From Dehalococcoidia bacterium (lineage in GTDB: Bacteria > Chloroflexota > Dehalococcoidia > Tepidiformales > Tepidiformaceae), in NCBI GenBank assembly GCA_007118095.1, contig SKSF01000049.1, forward strand, positions 1 through 64,000: a stretch of DNA of 64,000 nucleotides. The letters are read 5' to 3'. The notes below the pieces were generated by a model. The model was not told the DNA's origin, searched no databases, and worked only from the letters and a program-made list of their open reading frames with translations. The position numbers were made by a program, and so were the translations under genes. The stretch's first letter is position 1, and every line of letters begins with the position of its first letter. This document shows positions 32,302 through 41,223 of this stretch, piece by piece.

Positions 32302-33636
32302 CTACCCGTCGACCCGGTAAATCACCCCGTCGAAGCCCATCAGGTAGATTTGCCCGTCGAGGTCCTGCGAAAAGCCCGGGAGCATCGGGCCGGAGGAGCG
32401 CAGGGTGATGGGTTCAGGTTCTGACCCGGGTTCCGCGTCCGCCGGGATAGCCCACACCGCGCCCGAGCAGTAGTCAGCGTAGAGGTAGTGGCCTTCGAGC
32501 ACACCGGCCGCTTCACCGCGGGCAACGAATCCGCCGGTTACGGAGCAGTTGGCGCCTTCGTTCGGATAGTCAAGGACCGGGAGGTCGAATTCCGCCGGGT
32601 CGCAATTGGGGTCGGCGTAGCACTGGAACCCTTCCATCACGTTCCACCCGTAGTTGCCGCCACCCTCGATGACGTTCACTTCTTCCCATTCTTCCTGGCC
32701 GACGTCGGCGGCCCATAGCCGCCCGGTCTCCATGTCGAAGCTGAAGCGCCACGGGTTTCGCAGCCCGTATGCCCAGATCTCGTCCTGTGCACCATCGACA
32801 TCGGCGAACGGGTTGTCATCCGGGATGGCATAGGGCTCACCCTCTGTCGCGTCGCTGACGTCGATGCGAAGGATGCTGCCCAGCAGCGTGCTCGTGTCCT
32901 GCCCGCTGTTGAGCGGGTCGCCGCCGGATCCACCGTCGCCAAGCGCGATGTAGAGCATGTCGTCCGGGCCAAAGGCCAGCTGCCCGCCGTTGTGGTTCGA
33001 ATACGGCTGCGGCACTTCGAGGATGACGAGTTCGCTTGCGGGGTCGATCGAAAGATCGCTGTCGCTGCCGGATACCTCGAAGCGGGAGATGACGCCGCGC
33101 CGTTCCCCCTGTGCGGCGCTGTAGTGGAGATACACGTAGCCGTCGTCCTCAAACGTGGGGCTCAGTGCTATCCCGAGCATGCCTTCTTCGTTGCCCTGCC
33201 GGCTCGTCTGGTCGCGCCAGTCCAGGGCGAGCTCGAACGACGACGCTTCGGAATCCTTTGGCAAGGACAGGACCTGCCCATCCTGGGCGATGAGCAGGAA
33301 CTGTTCGGCGCCGGGGATTTCGACCATCTCGATCGGCCGATCGACCGCCGGGAGGTTCGGGAAGGCTTCGGAGAACGTCACGTTGTCCGCCGAGGGCGGG
33401 TCGGAAGGGGTTGGTTCGGGTGTGGGCTCGGGGGTCGGCTCCGGTGCCGGTGTGGCTTCGTCATCTGCGCCGTCACCACTAATCCCGGGCACGGTCGCCT
33501 GGGTCGGGGTTTCGGTGATGCTGTCGTCCGCCGGATCCGTCCCGTCGTCGTCACCGCACGCGACCGCCAGGAGAAGCGGCGCGGCAACAAGCAATGTCAC
33601 CCAGCGTGCGAGCGCGCTACGTCCCTCATGTGGCAT
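32302..33636 (-). CDS. Glucose/sorbosone dehydrogenase-family (PQQ-type) lipoprotein
   Basis: The 444-residue protein begins with a lipoprotein signal (LLVAAPLLLAVAC, lipid cysteine near residue 27), followed by a Glu/Pro/Thr-rich linker and a six-bladed propeller. NHNGGQLAFGPDDMLYIALGDGG, DEIWAYGLRNPWRFSFD and GGNYGWNVMEG are the standard landmarks of soluble aldose sugar dehydrogenases, which use PQQ and calcium. Whether this organism makes or imports PQQ is not shown here. It is monocistronic and converges on the glycan operon. Confidence 0.9.
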   Translation of the reverse strand: MPHEGRSALARWVTLLVAAPLLLAVACGDDDGTDPADDSITETPTQATVPGISGDGADDEATPAPEPTPEPTPEPTPSDPPSADNVTFSEAFPNLPAVDRPIEMVEIPGAEQFLLIAQDGQVLSLPKDSEASSFELALDWRDQTSRQGNEEGMLGIALSPTFEDDGYVYLHYSAAQGERRGVISRFEVSGSDSDLSIDPASELVILEVPQPYSNHNGGQLAFGPDDMLYIALGDGGSGGDPLNSGQDTSTLLGSILRIDVSDATEGEPYAIPDDNPFADVDGAQDEIWAYGLRNPWRFSFDMETGRLWAADVGQEEWEEVNVIEGGGNYGWNVMEGFQCYADPNCDPAEFDLPVLDYPNEGANCSVTGGFVARGEAAGVLEGHYLYADYCSGAVWAIPADAEPGSEPEPITLRSSGPMLPGFSQDLDGQIYLMGFDGVIYRVDG

Positions 33637-33708
33637 GGCCCACCTCCGTGCACACTACGGTAGCGCGGCGCTCCCTGGTCCGCATTCGCCGGTGTTTCAC
33701 GGTCATGC

Positions 33709-34494
33709 CTACCACCAGATGGCGTGGAGGTATTCCCCGAGCGTGAGGCCGCTGTGGTGTACCGCGTTGGCAACTTCCGGCCCAACATACCGGATGTGCC
33801 ACGGCTCGTAGATGTACCCGGTGATGTGCTCGCTGTCCGGTGGGTAGCTCACGATGAACCCGTAGCGCCAGGCATTGTTCGCGAGCCATTCGGCCTCCGG
33901 CGTGCCGTAGAAGCCGCTCAACGACCACGTCGGCGGCGTCACAACGTCCGTTGTTGTGCCGAGCTGATGTTCGCTGTGCCCTGCCTGGGCGCTTCGTCGC
34001 GAGGCTTCCTCAAAGCCGTGCTGTTCCACATTGCTGGCGAAGATGTCTGCCTGTTCCCAGTAGCTCCGGTACGAACTCGCCGCGTAGAACTCCAGGCCCA
34101 GAGCCTCCGCCTCGCCCGCCATCACCATGAACGCATCCGCGGCTTGCGGCGTCAGGTACTGGGGTTCGTTGACGGCGTAGGCGGGGAGCGCCACCAGCTC
34201 GGCCGGTGTGCAATCCGCGGGCAGCCGGTGCTCCTTGTCGACCGGTACGAGGATGTCGTTGCACGGCAGGATGACGTTGCCCTCGCTGTCGCGGGGCAGT
34301 GGTGTTGGCGATGGCGTGCGCTCTCGTTCGCGCACAACTCCTGGCGCCACCGCTCGCCCGTTTTCGTCCTGCGTCGTCGCATCCTGTGCCCCGGGCTCGT
34401 TACTTGGGTTGTCGCCAATCTGATAGGCGCAGGCCACCATGATGGCGCCGACCAGCGCCACCATCACGGGGACTGCGGCCCGTGGCCGCAACAC
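33709..34494 (-). CDS. VanY-type D-alanyl-D-alanine carboxypeptidase
   Basis: The start is placed at GTG 34494, right after the upstream aminotransferase stop. This gives 261 residues with a hydrophobic signal ending MVAC, a possible but non-ideal lipobox. The peptidase domain lies at about residues 110-261, and its metal ligands are visible in SEHQLGTTTDV (SxHxxGxxxD type) and EPWHIRYV. The enzyme trims terminal D-alanine from cell-wall peptides outside the membrane. There is no van resistance cluster nearby, so a housekeeping role in wall remodelling is more likely. Confidence 0.88.
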   Translation of the reverse strand: MLRPRAAVPVMVALVGAIMVACAYQIGDNPSNEPGAQDATTQDENGRAVAPGVVRERERTPSPTPLPRDSEGNVILPCNDILVPVDKEHRLPADCTPAELVALPAYAVNEPQYLTPQAADAFMVMAGEAEALGLEFYAASSYRSYWEQADIFASNVEQHGFEEASRRSAQAGHSEHQLGTTTDVVTPPTWSLSGFYGTPEAEWLANNAWRYGFIVSYPPDSEHITGYIYEPWHIRYVGPEVANAVHHSGLTLGEYLHAIWW

Positions 34495-34495
34495 C

Positions 34496-35680
34496 TTACG
34501 AAGGCTCGCCCAGCCGTGCGGCCGCGGCTTCGCGCCCGGCCCGGAGGTCTGCTTTGAACCCGTGCTCGCGCAACAATCTCCCCAGGGCTGCAAGGAACAG
34601 CAGGACGTTCCCGGGCGACGATGATTCGCCCATGAGCCCGACTCGCCAAACCTGTCCCTTGAGCTCACCAAGTCCACCTCCCACCTCTACACCGTAGCGC
34701 TTTAGAAGCGCGCCTCGCACTTCGGCGTCATTTACCCCATCCGGGATCCGCACGGTGGTCAGTACGGGGAGCCGGTAGCCTTCGTCCGCATGCAGGCCCA
34801 GTCCCATGGCCTCGAGCCCTTCTTGCAGGGCGCGCCCGTTGCGCTCGTGCCGCGCCCACCGGTTCTCAAGTCCTTCTTCGACCACCAGTGAGAGGGCCTG
34901 GTGCAGCGCATAGATCATTGAAATGGGCGCCGTGTGGTGATACACCCGCCGCTCGTCCCAATAGGCCGCGAGCAGGTCCATGTCCAGGTACCACGTATTC
35001 GAGGGGACTTCCCGTGACGTTATCGCCTCCCAGCCTCTCGGCGATACGGTGATGGGTGCGACCCCGGGTGGCGCCGACAGGCACTTCTGCGTCCCCGAAT
35101 ACACGGCGTCGGCGCCCCACGCGTCCGGTTCCACCGGGACACCGCCCAGTGATGTCACGCAGTCGACCAGCAGCAGGGCGCCAGCTTCCTTGGCGATATC
35201 GCTGACGGGTTCGACAGGTGTCTGGACGCCGGTCGAGGTCTCGGCGTGCACCATCGTCACCAGCTTCACCCCGCCTGCCTGCTGGACTGCCGAACGGACC
35301 GCTTCGGGGTCGACCGGGGACCCCCAGGGCGCCTGCACACGCGTGACCTCGCCGCCAGCCCGCTCGGCCATCTGCGCGATGCGTTCACCGAAGTATCCGC
35401 AGATACTGCAAACGACGCGGTCGCCGGGCGAGACGAGGTTCATCACCGCCGCTTCCATGCCGCTCGTTCCTGTTCCCGGTGTGGCGAACGTAATCTCGTT
35501 GCCCGTCCGCATCACCGTGCGCAGCAGGTCACGGCACTCGTCCATGATGCGGAGGAACTCGGGGTCCAGGTGGCCGAGCAGCGGCGCCGTCATCGCGCGG
35601 ACAACGCGCGGGTGCGCGCCGCTCGGCCCGGGGCCCATGAGGATGCGTTGCGGTGGGTCGAAAGCGGGTGTCGTCGTCAT
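34496..35680 (-). CDS. Class V aminotransferase (alanine/serine-glyoxylate aminotransferase family)
   Basis: The 394-residue PLP enzyme has LMGPGPSGAHPRVVRAM at the N-terminus, DCVTSLGGVPVEPDAWGADAVYSGTQKC with the PLP-binding lysine near residue 194, and the C-terminal domain of this family. Members swap amino groups between serine or alanine and glyoxylate or pyruvate, in photorespiration-like, serine-cycle or purine-catabolic routes. No neighbour decides between these. ATG 35680 is preferred; a TTG nine bases upstream is possible. It directly abuts the VanY gene. Confidence 0.9.
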   Translation of the reverse strand: MTTTPAFDPPQRILMGPGPSGAHPRVVRAMTAPLLGHLDPEFLRIMDECRDLLRTVMRTGNEITFATPGTGTSGMEAAVMNLVSPGDRVVCSICGYFGERIAQMAERAGGEVTRVQAPWGSPVDPEAVRSAVQQAGGVKLVTMVHAETSTGVQTPVEPVSDIAKEAGALLLVDCVTSLGGVPVEPDAWGADAVYSGTQKCLSAPPGVAPITVSPRGWEAITSREVPSNTWYLDMDLLAAYWDERRVYHHTAPISMIYALHQALSLVVEEGLENRWARHERNGRALQEGLEAMGLGLHADEGYRLPVLTTVRIPDGVNDAEVRGALLKRYGVEVGGGLGELKGQVWRVGLMGESSSPGNVLLFLAALGRLLREHGFKADLRAGREAAAARLGEPS

Positions 35681-35759
35681 GGCCCCCAATCCTACCGCTT
35701 CACGCCGGAAGCGGCTGCCGGGAAACCGGACTGCCCGGCCTGTGAGCTATACTCGAGCC

Positions 35760-36311
35760 GTGGCAACGAAAACGCGGCTGACACTGGATGAGTTTCTCGC
35801 CCTCCCCGAGACAGAGCCGCCGAGCGAGTTCCTGGACGGGGAGGTGCGCCAAAAAGTGTCCCCAAACCTCTATCACGGCATCCTTGCCGTTGAGCTGGCA
35901 TCCCGGCTGCGTGAATGTGGCCGAAAGAGTGGCACTTCGGTCGTTGGCACCGAAGTGCGCCACATCACGCCCGACCGGCGAGGTTCATATTTGCCCGATG
36001 TCCACGTGACGCGCGCGGAGCGCATTGCTGGCCGTGGCGAAGAGACCCCGGTGACCGTCACGCCCGACCTTGTCGTCGAAATCCTTTCGCCCGGTGACCG
36101 GCCATCGGATGTTCTCCGCAAGGTGGACCTCTACCAGGAGCTCAAGGTCCCGGTGTTTCTCCTTGTCGACCCCACCGAGCGGTCGGTCCGGGAATACCGC
36201 CCCGGGGAGCACGTGCGCGCCTGGGCTGAGGGCGACACGGTGGACCTCTCACCGGTCCTTCGCGGTTGCACTATCTCACTCGAGGACCTGTTCGGCGCCC
36301 TCCCGTCTTGA
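35760..36311 (+). CDS. Uma2-family (DUF820) putative restriction-fold nuclease
   Basis: The 183-residue protein starts with GTG at 35760 (MATKTRLTLDEFLALP) and matches the Uma2 family, which has a PD-(D/E)xK nuclease-like core. The likely active-site residues appear in YLPDVHVTR, DLVVEILSPGD and DVLRKVDLYQE. These proteins are multiplied in Cyanobacteria and Chloroflexota, and their biological role is unclear. It is a single copy here with no adjoining transposon. Confidence 0.88.
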   Translation: MATKTRLTLDEFLALPETEPPSEFLDGEVRQKVSPNLYHGILAVELASRLRECGRKSGTSVVGTEVRHITPDRRGSYLPDVHVTRAERIAGRGEETPVTVTPDLVVEILSPGDRPSDVLRKVDLYQELKVPVFLLVDPTERSVREYRPGEHVRAWAEGDTVDLSPVLRGCTISLEDLFGALPS

Positions 36312-36411
36312 ACCGCATTCGCCGATAAGGCCCCCCGTGCGCTCCTTGCATGACCGGCGCCCCCTGAGCGTCTAGAATCGACTGCACATCTTGCGACGAC
36401 TCGAGGAAGCT

Positions 36412-37578
36412 ATGGATTATCGAGATACGCCCGACGAAGCAGCGTTCCGCCAGGAAGTGCGGGACTTCATTGCGAAGGAAGCACCGGACACGAAGTCCGC
36501 GGACCCGTTCAGCGGCGGCGGCGAACATAAGGAATGGCTGAAGAAGCTTGCCGACCGGAAGTGGATTGCGCCCGCATGGCCGAAAGAGTACGGCGGCGCC
36601 GGCATGACGGCGATGGAGCAGTTCATCTTTAACTCGGAGCTCGCCGAAGCCCGTGCGCCGCGCCCCTTCGGCATCGCCGTAGGGTTCGTCGGGCCCACGC
36701 TTATCGTGCACGGGACCGAAGAACAGAAGCAGAAATACCTCCCCGGCATTCTTTCGGGTGACGACGTCTGGTGCCAGGGTTACAGCGAGCCAGAAGCCGG
36801 CTCCGACCTCGCATCGCTCCAAACCCGCGCCGTTCGCGATGGCGACGACTACATCATCAATGGCCAGAAAATCTGGACCTCCGGCGGTCACCGTGCCCAG
36901 CACATGATCCTGCTGGCACGCACCGACCCGGATGCGCCGAAGCATCGGGGTATCACCTACTTCACCGTCGACATGAGCTCGCCCGGGATCTCCGTCCGGC
37001 CGCTCGTGAACATGGCTGGCACCCATGAGTTCAATGAGGTCTTCTTCGAAGACGTCCGGGTGCCGCGCGACAACATCATTGGTGAGGAGAACCGCGGCTG
37101 GTACCTGGCGCAGACCACGCTCAGCTTCGAGCGTTCGAACATCGGCGGGGCGATTGGCGCGCGCCAGACCGTTGAGGATTTGGTGACGTTCGCGCGCGAG
37201 AACGACATGAGCTCGCTTAATCACAACCCTGCCATCAAGCACCAGCTCATCGAGCGCTTTGTTGAAGCGAATGTCGCCAACCAGATGAGCCAGAAAATCA
37301 TCTCCATCCAGGCCAAGGAAGGTGTTGCGCCGGGGCACGAGGCCAGTGTTGCGAAGCTCTATGGCACCGAACTCAACCAGCGCATCTACCGCACCGGTAT
37401 GAACGTGCTCGGACTCTATGGCCAGCTCGATGGCAAGACCGATGGCGCCGAAGCGCCGATGAACGGCCGGATCAAGTACATGTACCTCCGCGCGGTCGCC
37501 AACACCATCGAAGGCGGCACCAGCGAAATCCAGCGGAACATCATCGCGACGCGCGGCCTGGGACTGCCGAGGGCGTAA
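36412..37578 (+). CDS. Acyl-CoA dehydrogenase
   Basis: This FAD-dependent enzyme of 388 residues introduces a double bond into acyl-CoA thioesters. AGGA lies 4 bases before ATG 36412. The substrate/FAD segments QGYSEPEAGSDLASLQT and NGQKIWTSGGHRAQ and the C-terminal EGGTSEIQRNIIATRGLGLPR are present. The type (with WPKEYGGAGMT) is common in bacterial catabolic clusters, often for branched or unusual acyl-CoAs. The nearby CoA transferase and acyl-CoA carboxylase genes fit fatty or branched acid breakdown. The exact substrate is not known. Confidence 0.93.
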   Translation: MDYRDTPDEAAFRQEVRDFIAKEAPDTKSADPFSGGGEHKEWLKKLADRKWIAPAWPKEYGGAGMTAMEQFIFNSELAEARAPRPFGIAVGFVGPTLIVHGTEEQKQKYLPGILSGDDVWCQGYSEPEAGSDLASLQTRAVRDGDDYIINGQKIWTSGGHRAQHMILLARTDPDAPKHRGITYFTVDMSSPGISVRPLVNMAGTHEFNEVFFEDVRVPRDNIIGEENRGWYLAQTTLSFERSNIGGAIGARQTVEDLVTFARENDMSSLNHNPAIKHQLIERFVEANVANQMSQKIISIQAKEGVAPGHEASVAKLYGTELNQRIYRTGMNVLGLYGQLDGKTDGAEAPMNGRIKYMYLRAVANTIEGGTSEIQRNIIATRGLGLPRA

Positions 37579-37579
37579 C

Positions 37580-38065
37580 GTGACGCTGGACCCGGTCACT
37601 ATCACGGAGATGGTGCGCCGCATCGAGGCCGGCCGAGACGTTTTCGACCGGGCGTTTGATGCGGCGGGTCCGCTTACGGCGAACGGATGGACGCCCAAAG
37701 ATCATATGGCTCACCTTGCGGTGTGGTCCCGTTCGGCATTGAACCTGCTGAATGGTGAAGCACGTTTTCTTCATCTCGGGCTGACCATGGAAGAGTCGGC
37801 CAGGATGCACGAGGATGCCATTAACGAGCGCGCGTATCGATCGTATCGTGACACCTCCGTTCAACAGGTGGCGGGTGACTATGATGCTGCCTTCGCCGAA
37901 CTGATTGCGAAGCTGCGCTCACTCGACGATGAGGATCTGGGGCTCCCCTATTCGCATTACCAGCCACATGACCCACCGTGGAATGGCAGCCCCGTGTGGC
38001 CGTGGATCATCGACAATTCGGCTGACCATTGCGAGGAACACGCAGAGATGCTTCGCGCTGTTTGA
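37580..38065 (+). CDS. DinB/DfsB-like four-helix protein
   Basis: The 161-residue protein starts with GTG one base after the dehydrogenase stop, so it is likely cotranscribed. The helical pattern and paired histidine segments (WTPKDHMAHLAVW near residue 45 and SADHCEEHAEM near the end) fit the DinB/ClbS-type metal-binding four-helix superfamily. These act as thiol-dependent transferases or hydrolases with varied substrates. No specific function can be given. Confidence 0.75.
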   Translation: MTLDPVTITEMVRRIEAGRDVFDRAFDAAGPLTANGWTPKDHMAHLAVWSRSALNLLNGEARFLHLGLTMEESARMHEDAINERAYRSYRDTSVQQVAGDYDAAFAELIAKLRSLDDEDLGLPYSHYQPHDPPWNGSPVWPWIIDNSADHCEEHAEMLRAV

Positions 38066-38089
38066 ACCCAGGGTCACCACGCGAAGGGC

Positions 38090-38623
38090 TCACCCGATCG
38101 GCAGCGGCCGGTCGTGCGTGGGCCCCGGCTGCGGGACGCCTTCGCCCGTTACAAGCACGCCGCAATCAGCCGGGTGCTGGTCGAGGTTGAAGTGAAACCG
38201 GTAGACCTCGATGGGGCCGCTTGCGAGTTGCCAGCCCCGCTCTCCCACAAACGCCGCGACCGATTGGAATGCTTCGACCTGTTCGTCGGCATCGTCTGCG
38301 TAGCAATAGGCGAATGCGCCCCCCGGGAAGAATGTCGTCCGCGCGGGTTCCGGCGGCGTGTAATCGCTACGGATGGGCACTGCGACGCGATATGAAACGG
38401 TCTCGCCATCGGCCGATTCCATGTGCCACCCGATGGCGGCGACGTCGATGCGACCGAGCTGCGGGCGGACCTGGACTCGCCATTCGTTGAAGCGGTCCCA
38501 GAGGTCACTGAATTCGGGCGCAAGCGCCGCTTCGGGCACCTGTGCCGCCGGCAGGCTCGTCTCGAAGTAGGCCAGCCGCATTTCGGGAAGCTGCGCCACT
38601 CGTACCTTGCGCTCAAAGCTCAT
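38090..38623 (-). CDS. GyrI-like/effector-binding domain protein
   Basis: The 177-residue protein is made of one effector-binding (SOUL/GyrI-like, AraC-effector type) domain. The start VRVAQLPEMRLAYFETS and the end ASGPIEVYRFHFNLDQHPADCGV follow the two-repeat beta-alpha-beta-beta pattern. There is no DNA-binding domain. Stand-alone forms bind small drugs or inhibit gyrase in some bacteria; the role here is unknown. It converges on the DinB-like gene. Confidence 0.75.
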   Translation of the reverse strand: MSFERKVRVAQLPEMRLAYFETSLPAAQVPEAALAPEFSDLWDRFNEWRVQVRPQLGRIDVAAIGWHMESADGETVSYRVAVPIRSDYTPPEPARTTFFPGGAFAYCYADDADEQVEAFQSVAAFVGERGWQLASGPIEVYRFHFNLDQHPADCGVLVTGEGVPQPGPTHDRPLPIG

Positions 38624-38679
38624 GCAGTTGCGTCCCCCGCCGCGGCATCGCGAGCCTTCTCCGGTACCATGGTGTCATT

Positions 38680-38907
38680 GTGACGGATTTGTCGCGCTTC
38701 GATGTCTCAGCAGCGCAGCTTGCCAGCTACTGCGCCTATGATGCACGGCGCCGGGCACGTGTCGAAGCGGCCCGCCAGCGCCGGGTTGAGACCGCGTGGG
38801 ATGCCGCAAAGCGCGCAGCCATGTTTCTGCGTGAACGATATGGCGCAACGCGAGTCGTCGTCTACGGCTCGCTCGCCCGGGGCTCGTTCGGCCTGTACTC
38901 AGGCTGA
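38680..38907 (+). pseudogene. Truncated MNT-type nucleotidyltransferase remnant
   Basis: A 75-residue frame from GTG 38680 ends VVVYGSLARGSFGLYSG and then a stop at 38905. Minimal nucleotidyltransferases have GSxARG followed by SDIDL, whose aspartates hold the catalytic metals. Here translation stops after the S, before both aspartates. In the +1 frame the next codons read D-L, as if a few bases had been lost at the junction. The stop lies 2 bases from the end of the converging CoA transferase gene, so the rest of the gene has gone. No HEPN partner is seen. It is probably a dead fragment. Confidence 0.6.
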
Positions 38908-38909
38908 CC

Positions 38910-40103
38910 TTACGGGATCGCCCCTCGCTCCTTCATCGCGATAATCGCATCCCAGTCGTAGCCCATGCCTAGGAGCACCTCTTCGGTGTGCTGCCCCAGC
39001 TCGGGCGGCCAGTTCCCCGCCTTTGCCGGCGTGCGATTGAAATCCGCCGGGCTGGCGACTTGCTGCACCGGGCCCTCGGGGCTCTCGAGCTCAACGAAGA
39101 CGCCCGCCTCACTGGCGAGCGGGTCGTTTGCCACATCGTCGATGGTGTTCATTGGCGCGTGCCACACATCCTCGCGGTCGAAGATCGCCGCCCATTCCGC
39201 GTACGACCGAGCCGCGAAGATCTCATCCAGCGCGGTCACAAGCTCCACGGAGTGTTCGCGCCGTGATGGGATGTCCTGTAACCGGGGGTCGTCCGCGAGC
39301 TCCGGGGCGTCGAGCGCGCGCATCAGGTCTGGCCAGTGCCGGTCGGCCTGGAGAAGTAGCAGCATGAACCACTTCCCGTCTCCCGCCTTGAATGTGTTGA
39401 TAATCGGGTTAACGGCGTGGAAGCGGTCATAGGGCTCCGACGCGACCTGGAGGCGGAGCCGCGCGTTCAGGTCCCAGCTCATCATGTATGTGCCCATGCG
39501 CATCAGTGAGACCGCTACCCGCTGGCCTTCGCCCGTGCGTTCGCGCGCGAAGAGCGCGGCTGCGATAGCGCCCGCGGCATTGGACCCGGTCATGTGGTCG
39601 CCCATCCCGCCGCGCTGCTGTGGCGGGTCCTGTCCCGGCGGAACCAGGCTGAGCGCGACACCCGCCCGGCTCCAGAATGCGCCCACGTCATACGACGCGC
39701 GGTTTGCCTCCGACGTATCCGGCCCGTAGCCGCCCACCTGGCAGTAGACGAGCCGCGGGTTCCGCTCCGCGCATGCCGCATAGCCAAGCCCGTACTTCTC
39801 CAGTGCGCGCGGCCGCATGTTCGTGAGGAAGACGTCGGCTTCGTCCACAAGGCGGTGTGCGATGGCCTCTGCCTCCGCGCTGGCGAGGTTCAACACCATG
39901 CTGCGCTTTCCCCGGTTGTCCTGTTCGAACACCGGGTTCACCGGGACTCCGAGCGAGGCCATGAGACCCCGGCATGGGTCCCCCTCGGGCGGTTCGATCT
40001 TGAGGACATCGGCGCCCCAGTCCGCCAGCACCGCGCCACACGATGGCCCGGCCACCCACACCCCCATCTCCACCACCTTGATGCCCTCAAGCGGTCCGCC
40101 CAT
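38910..40103 (-). CDS. CaiB/BaiF (family III) CoA transferase
   Basis: The 397-residue enzyme moves CoA between carboxylic acids, as in formyl-, succinyl- or carnitine-CoA transferases. GGPLEGIKVVEMGVWVAGPSCGAVLADWGADVLKIEPPEGDP is the characteristic N-terminus, and the catalytic aspartate is likely in RGGMGDHMTG near residue 172. ATG 40103 is preferred: GGAGGG lies about 10 bases upstream and the family starts there. The substrate is not known; the acyl-CoA dehydrogenase and carboxylase genes nearby point to acyl-CoA catabolism. Confidence 0.92.
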   Translation of the reverse strand: MGGPLEGIKVVEMGVWVAGPSCGAVLADWGADVLKIEPPEGDPCRGLMASLGVPVNPVFEQDNRGKRSMVLNLASAEAEAIAHRLVDEADVFLTNMRPRALEKYGLGYAACAERNPRLVYCQVGGYGPDTSEANRASYDVGAFWSRAGVALSLVPPGQDPPQQRGGMGDHMTGSNAAGAIAAALFARERTGEGQRVAVSLMRMGTYMMSWDLNARLRLQVASEPYDRFHAVNPIINTFKAGDGKWFMLLLLQADRHWPDLMRALDAPELADDPRLQDIPSRREHSVELVTALDEIFAARSYAEWAAIFDREDVWHAPMNTIDDVANDPLASEAGVFVELESPEGPVQQVASPADFNRTPAKAGNWPPELGQHTEEVLLGMGYDWDAIIAMKERGAIP

Positions 40104-40215
40104 GCTCACTGTCCCTCCGTACTGTGTTCGCGCCGAATTGTAGCGAGCCCGGCGACGCTGCACACAACGTGGTAAGCCCCTAAGCTGGCGAGGAAGTCAA
40201 CGGGGAGCGTTTCGC

Positions 40216-40788
40216 ATGGTCCTGAGCGACCGCACCATCCGGCGCGAAATCGAAGCGGGCAATATTCACGTCGAACCTCTGGCCGAAGGTGCGATCCAGC
40301 CTGCCAGCGTCGACCTCCGGCTGGGCTCGCAATTCCGCGTCTTTCGCAACTCCGCCGTTCCCTTCATCGATGTGAAGCAGGAATACCCCGACCTCACGGA
40401 CCTGGTTGAAATCGAAGGCGAACAGCCCTTCATCCTACACCCCGGCGAATTCGCGCTTGCTGTGACCTATGAACGCGTGCGCCTGCCCGGCGATATTGTC
40501 GGCCGACTCGAGGGTAAATCATCGCTGGGCAGGCTCGGCCTGCTCATCCACTCGACAGCCGGGTATGTCGACCCGGGGTGGGACGGCGCGCTCACGCTCG
40601 AGCTGTCGAACGTGGCGAATCTGCCGATAACCCTCTACCACGGGATGAAGGTGTCGCAGATATCGTTCTTTCGGCTCACCGAGCCTGCCGAGAACCCGTA
40701 CGGTTCGAAGGCGGCGGGCAGCAAATACCAGCACCAGTCCGGCCCGACGCCCAGCCGCTACTTCCTCAATTTCCAGGACCGCCGTTAG
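40216..40788 (+). CDS. dcd: dCTP deaminase, dUMP-forming (bifunctional type)
   Basis: This 190-residue enzyme supplies dUMP for thymidylate synthesis. The key stretch RLEGKSSLGRLGLLIHSTAGYVDPGW follows the form found in the bifunctional deaminase/dUTPase enzymes of Methanocaldococcus and Mycobacterium. The monofunctional E. coli form has HVTAH instead of HSTAG. ELSNVANLPITLYHGMKV and the C-terminal GSKYQHQSGPTPSR also match the mycobacterial type. It therefore probably converts dCTP to dUMP in one enzyme. The last 23 bases overlap the converging membrane protein gene. Confidence 0.93.
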   Translation: MVLSDRTIRREIEAGNIHVEPLAEGAIQPASVDLRLGSQFRVFRNSAVPFIDVKQEYPDLTDLVEIEGEQPFILHPGEFALAVTYERVRLPGDIVGRLEGKSSLGRLGLLIHSTAGYVDPGWDGALTLELSNVANLPITLYHGMKVSQISFFRLTEPAENPYGSKAAGSKYQHQSGPTPSRYFLNFQDRR

Positions 40789-41164
40789 CCAACGCCTCCT
40801 CGTTTTCAGCGTCAGCAGCCCCACCGGCCACTGCCTCGAGCAGGCCTTCGTGTCGTTCTTCCTGCAACACCTGGGCTTCCGCGTAGAGCCGCAGCACGAT
40901 TCCCGCCACCGCCAGGAGAATCGTGGGCAGCAGCACCGTCGAGGCGAACATGAGGCTCATCTGCGCATAGTCCGACAGCGCCGGTCCCCCGCTCCCCGCG
41001 AACCCGTCCCGTCCGAGCCCGAACAGCACGATGCTCAAGAGCACCACGCCGACGATGAAGACTGCCCCTGCAGCCACCAGGCAATACGCGCTCGCCTGGC
41101 GCGCGATGATCTGCAGCCGGTCGAACGCGTCGAGGCTCCGTTCATTTTTCGCACTATCGCCCAT
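40766..41164 (-). CDS. Small membrane protein of unknown function with two helices
   Basis: The 132-residue frame has a charged N-terminal part (DAFDRLQIIARQA), two strong membrane helices (YCLVAAGAVFIVGVVLLSIVLFGL near residues 27-50, and a second near residues 72-92), and an acidic Ala/Glu-rich tail. No family is recognised. Its 3' end overlaps dcd on the other strand by 23 bases. Composition is in line with a real protein, but there is no independent support. Confidence 0.55.
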   Translation of the reverse strand: MGDSAKNERSLDAFDRLQIIARQASAYCLVAAGAVFIVGVVLLSIVLFGLGRDGFAGSGGPALSDYAQMSLMFASTVLLPTILLAVAGIVLRLYAEAQVLQEERHEGLLEAVAGGAADAENEEALANGGPGN

Positions 41165-41223
41165 TCGCGCGATGCTAAATCAGCGCACAGTGCCTGTCAC
41201 CGGGCGTGTGCGGTCTCGCCCGG

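Noticed and set aside
33709-34494. VanY as part of a vancomycin-resistance cluster
   Set aside because: No vanH, vanA/B, vanX, vanR or vanS homologue is nearby; the gene adjoins an aminotransferase gene. VanY-type peptidases are common wall enzymes.
35760-36311. Uma2 protein as a sign of a mobile element or defence island
   Set aside because: Uma2 genes are scattered and multiplied in Chloroflexota chromosomes. No transposase, inverted repeats or defence genes flank this one.
38090-38910. Toxin-antitoxin pair formed by the GyrI-like gene and the MNT remnant
   Set aside because: The two are divergent, the MNT frame lacks its catalytic residues, and the GyrI-like domain is not a known partner of MNT proteins.
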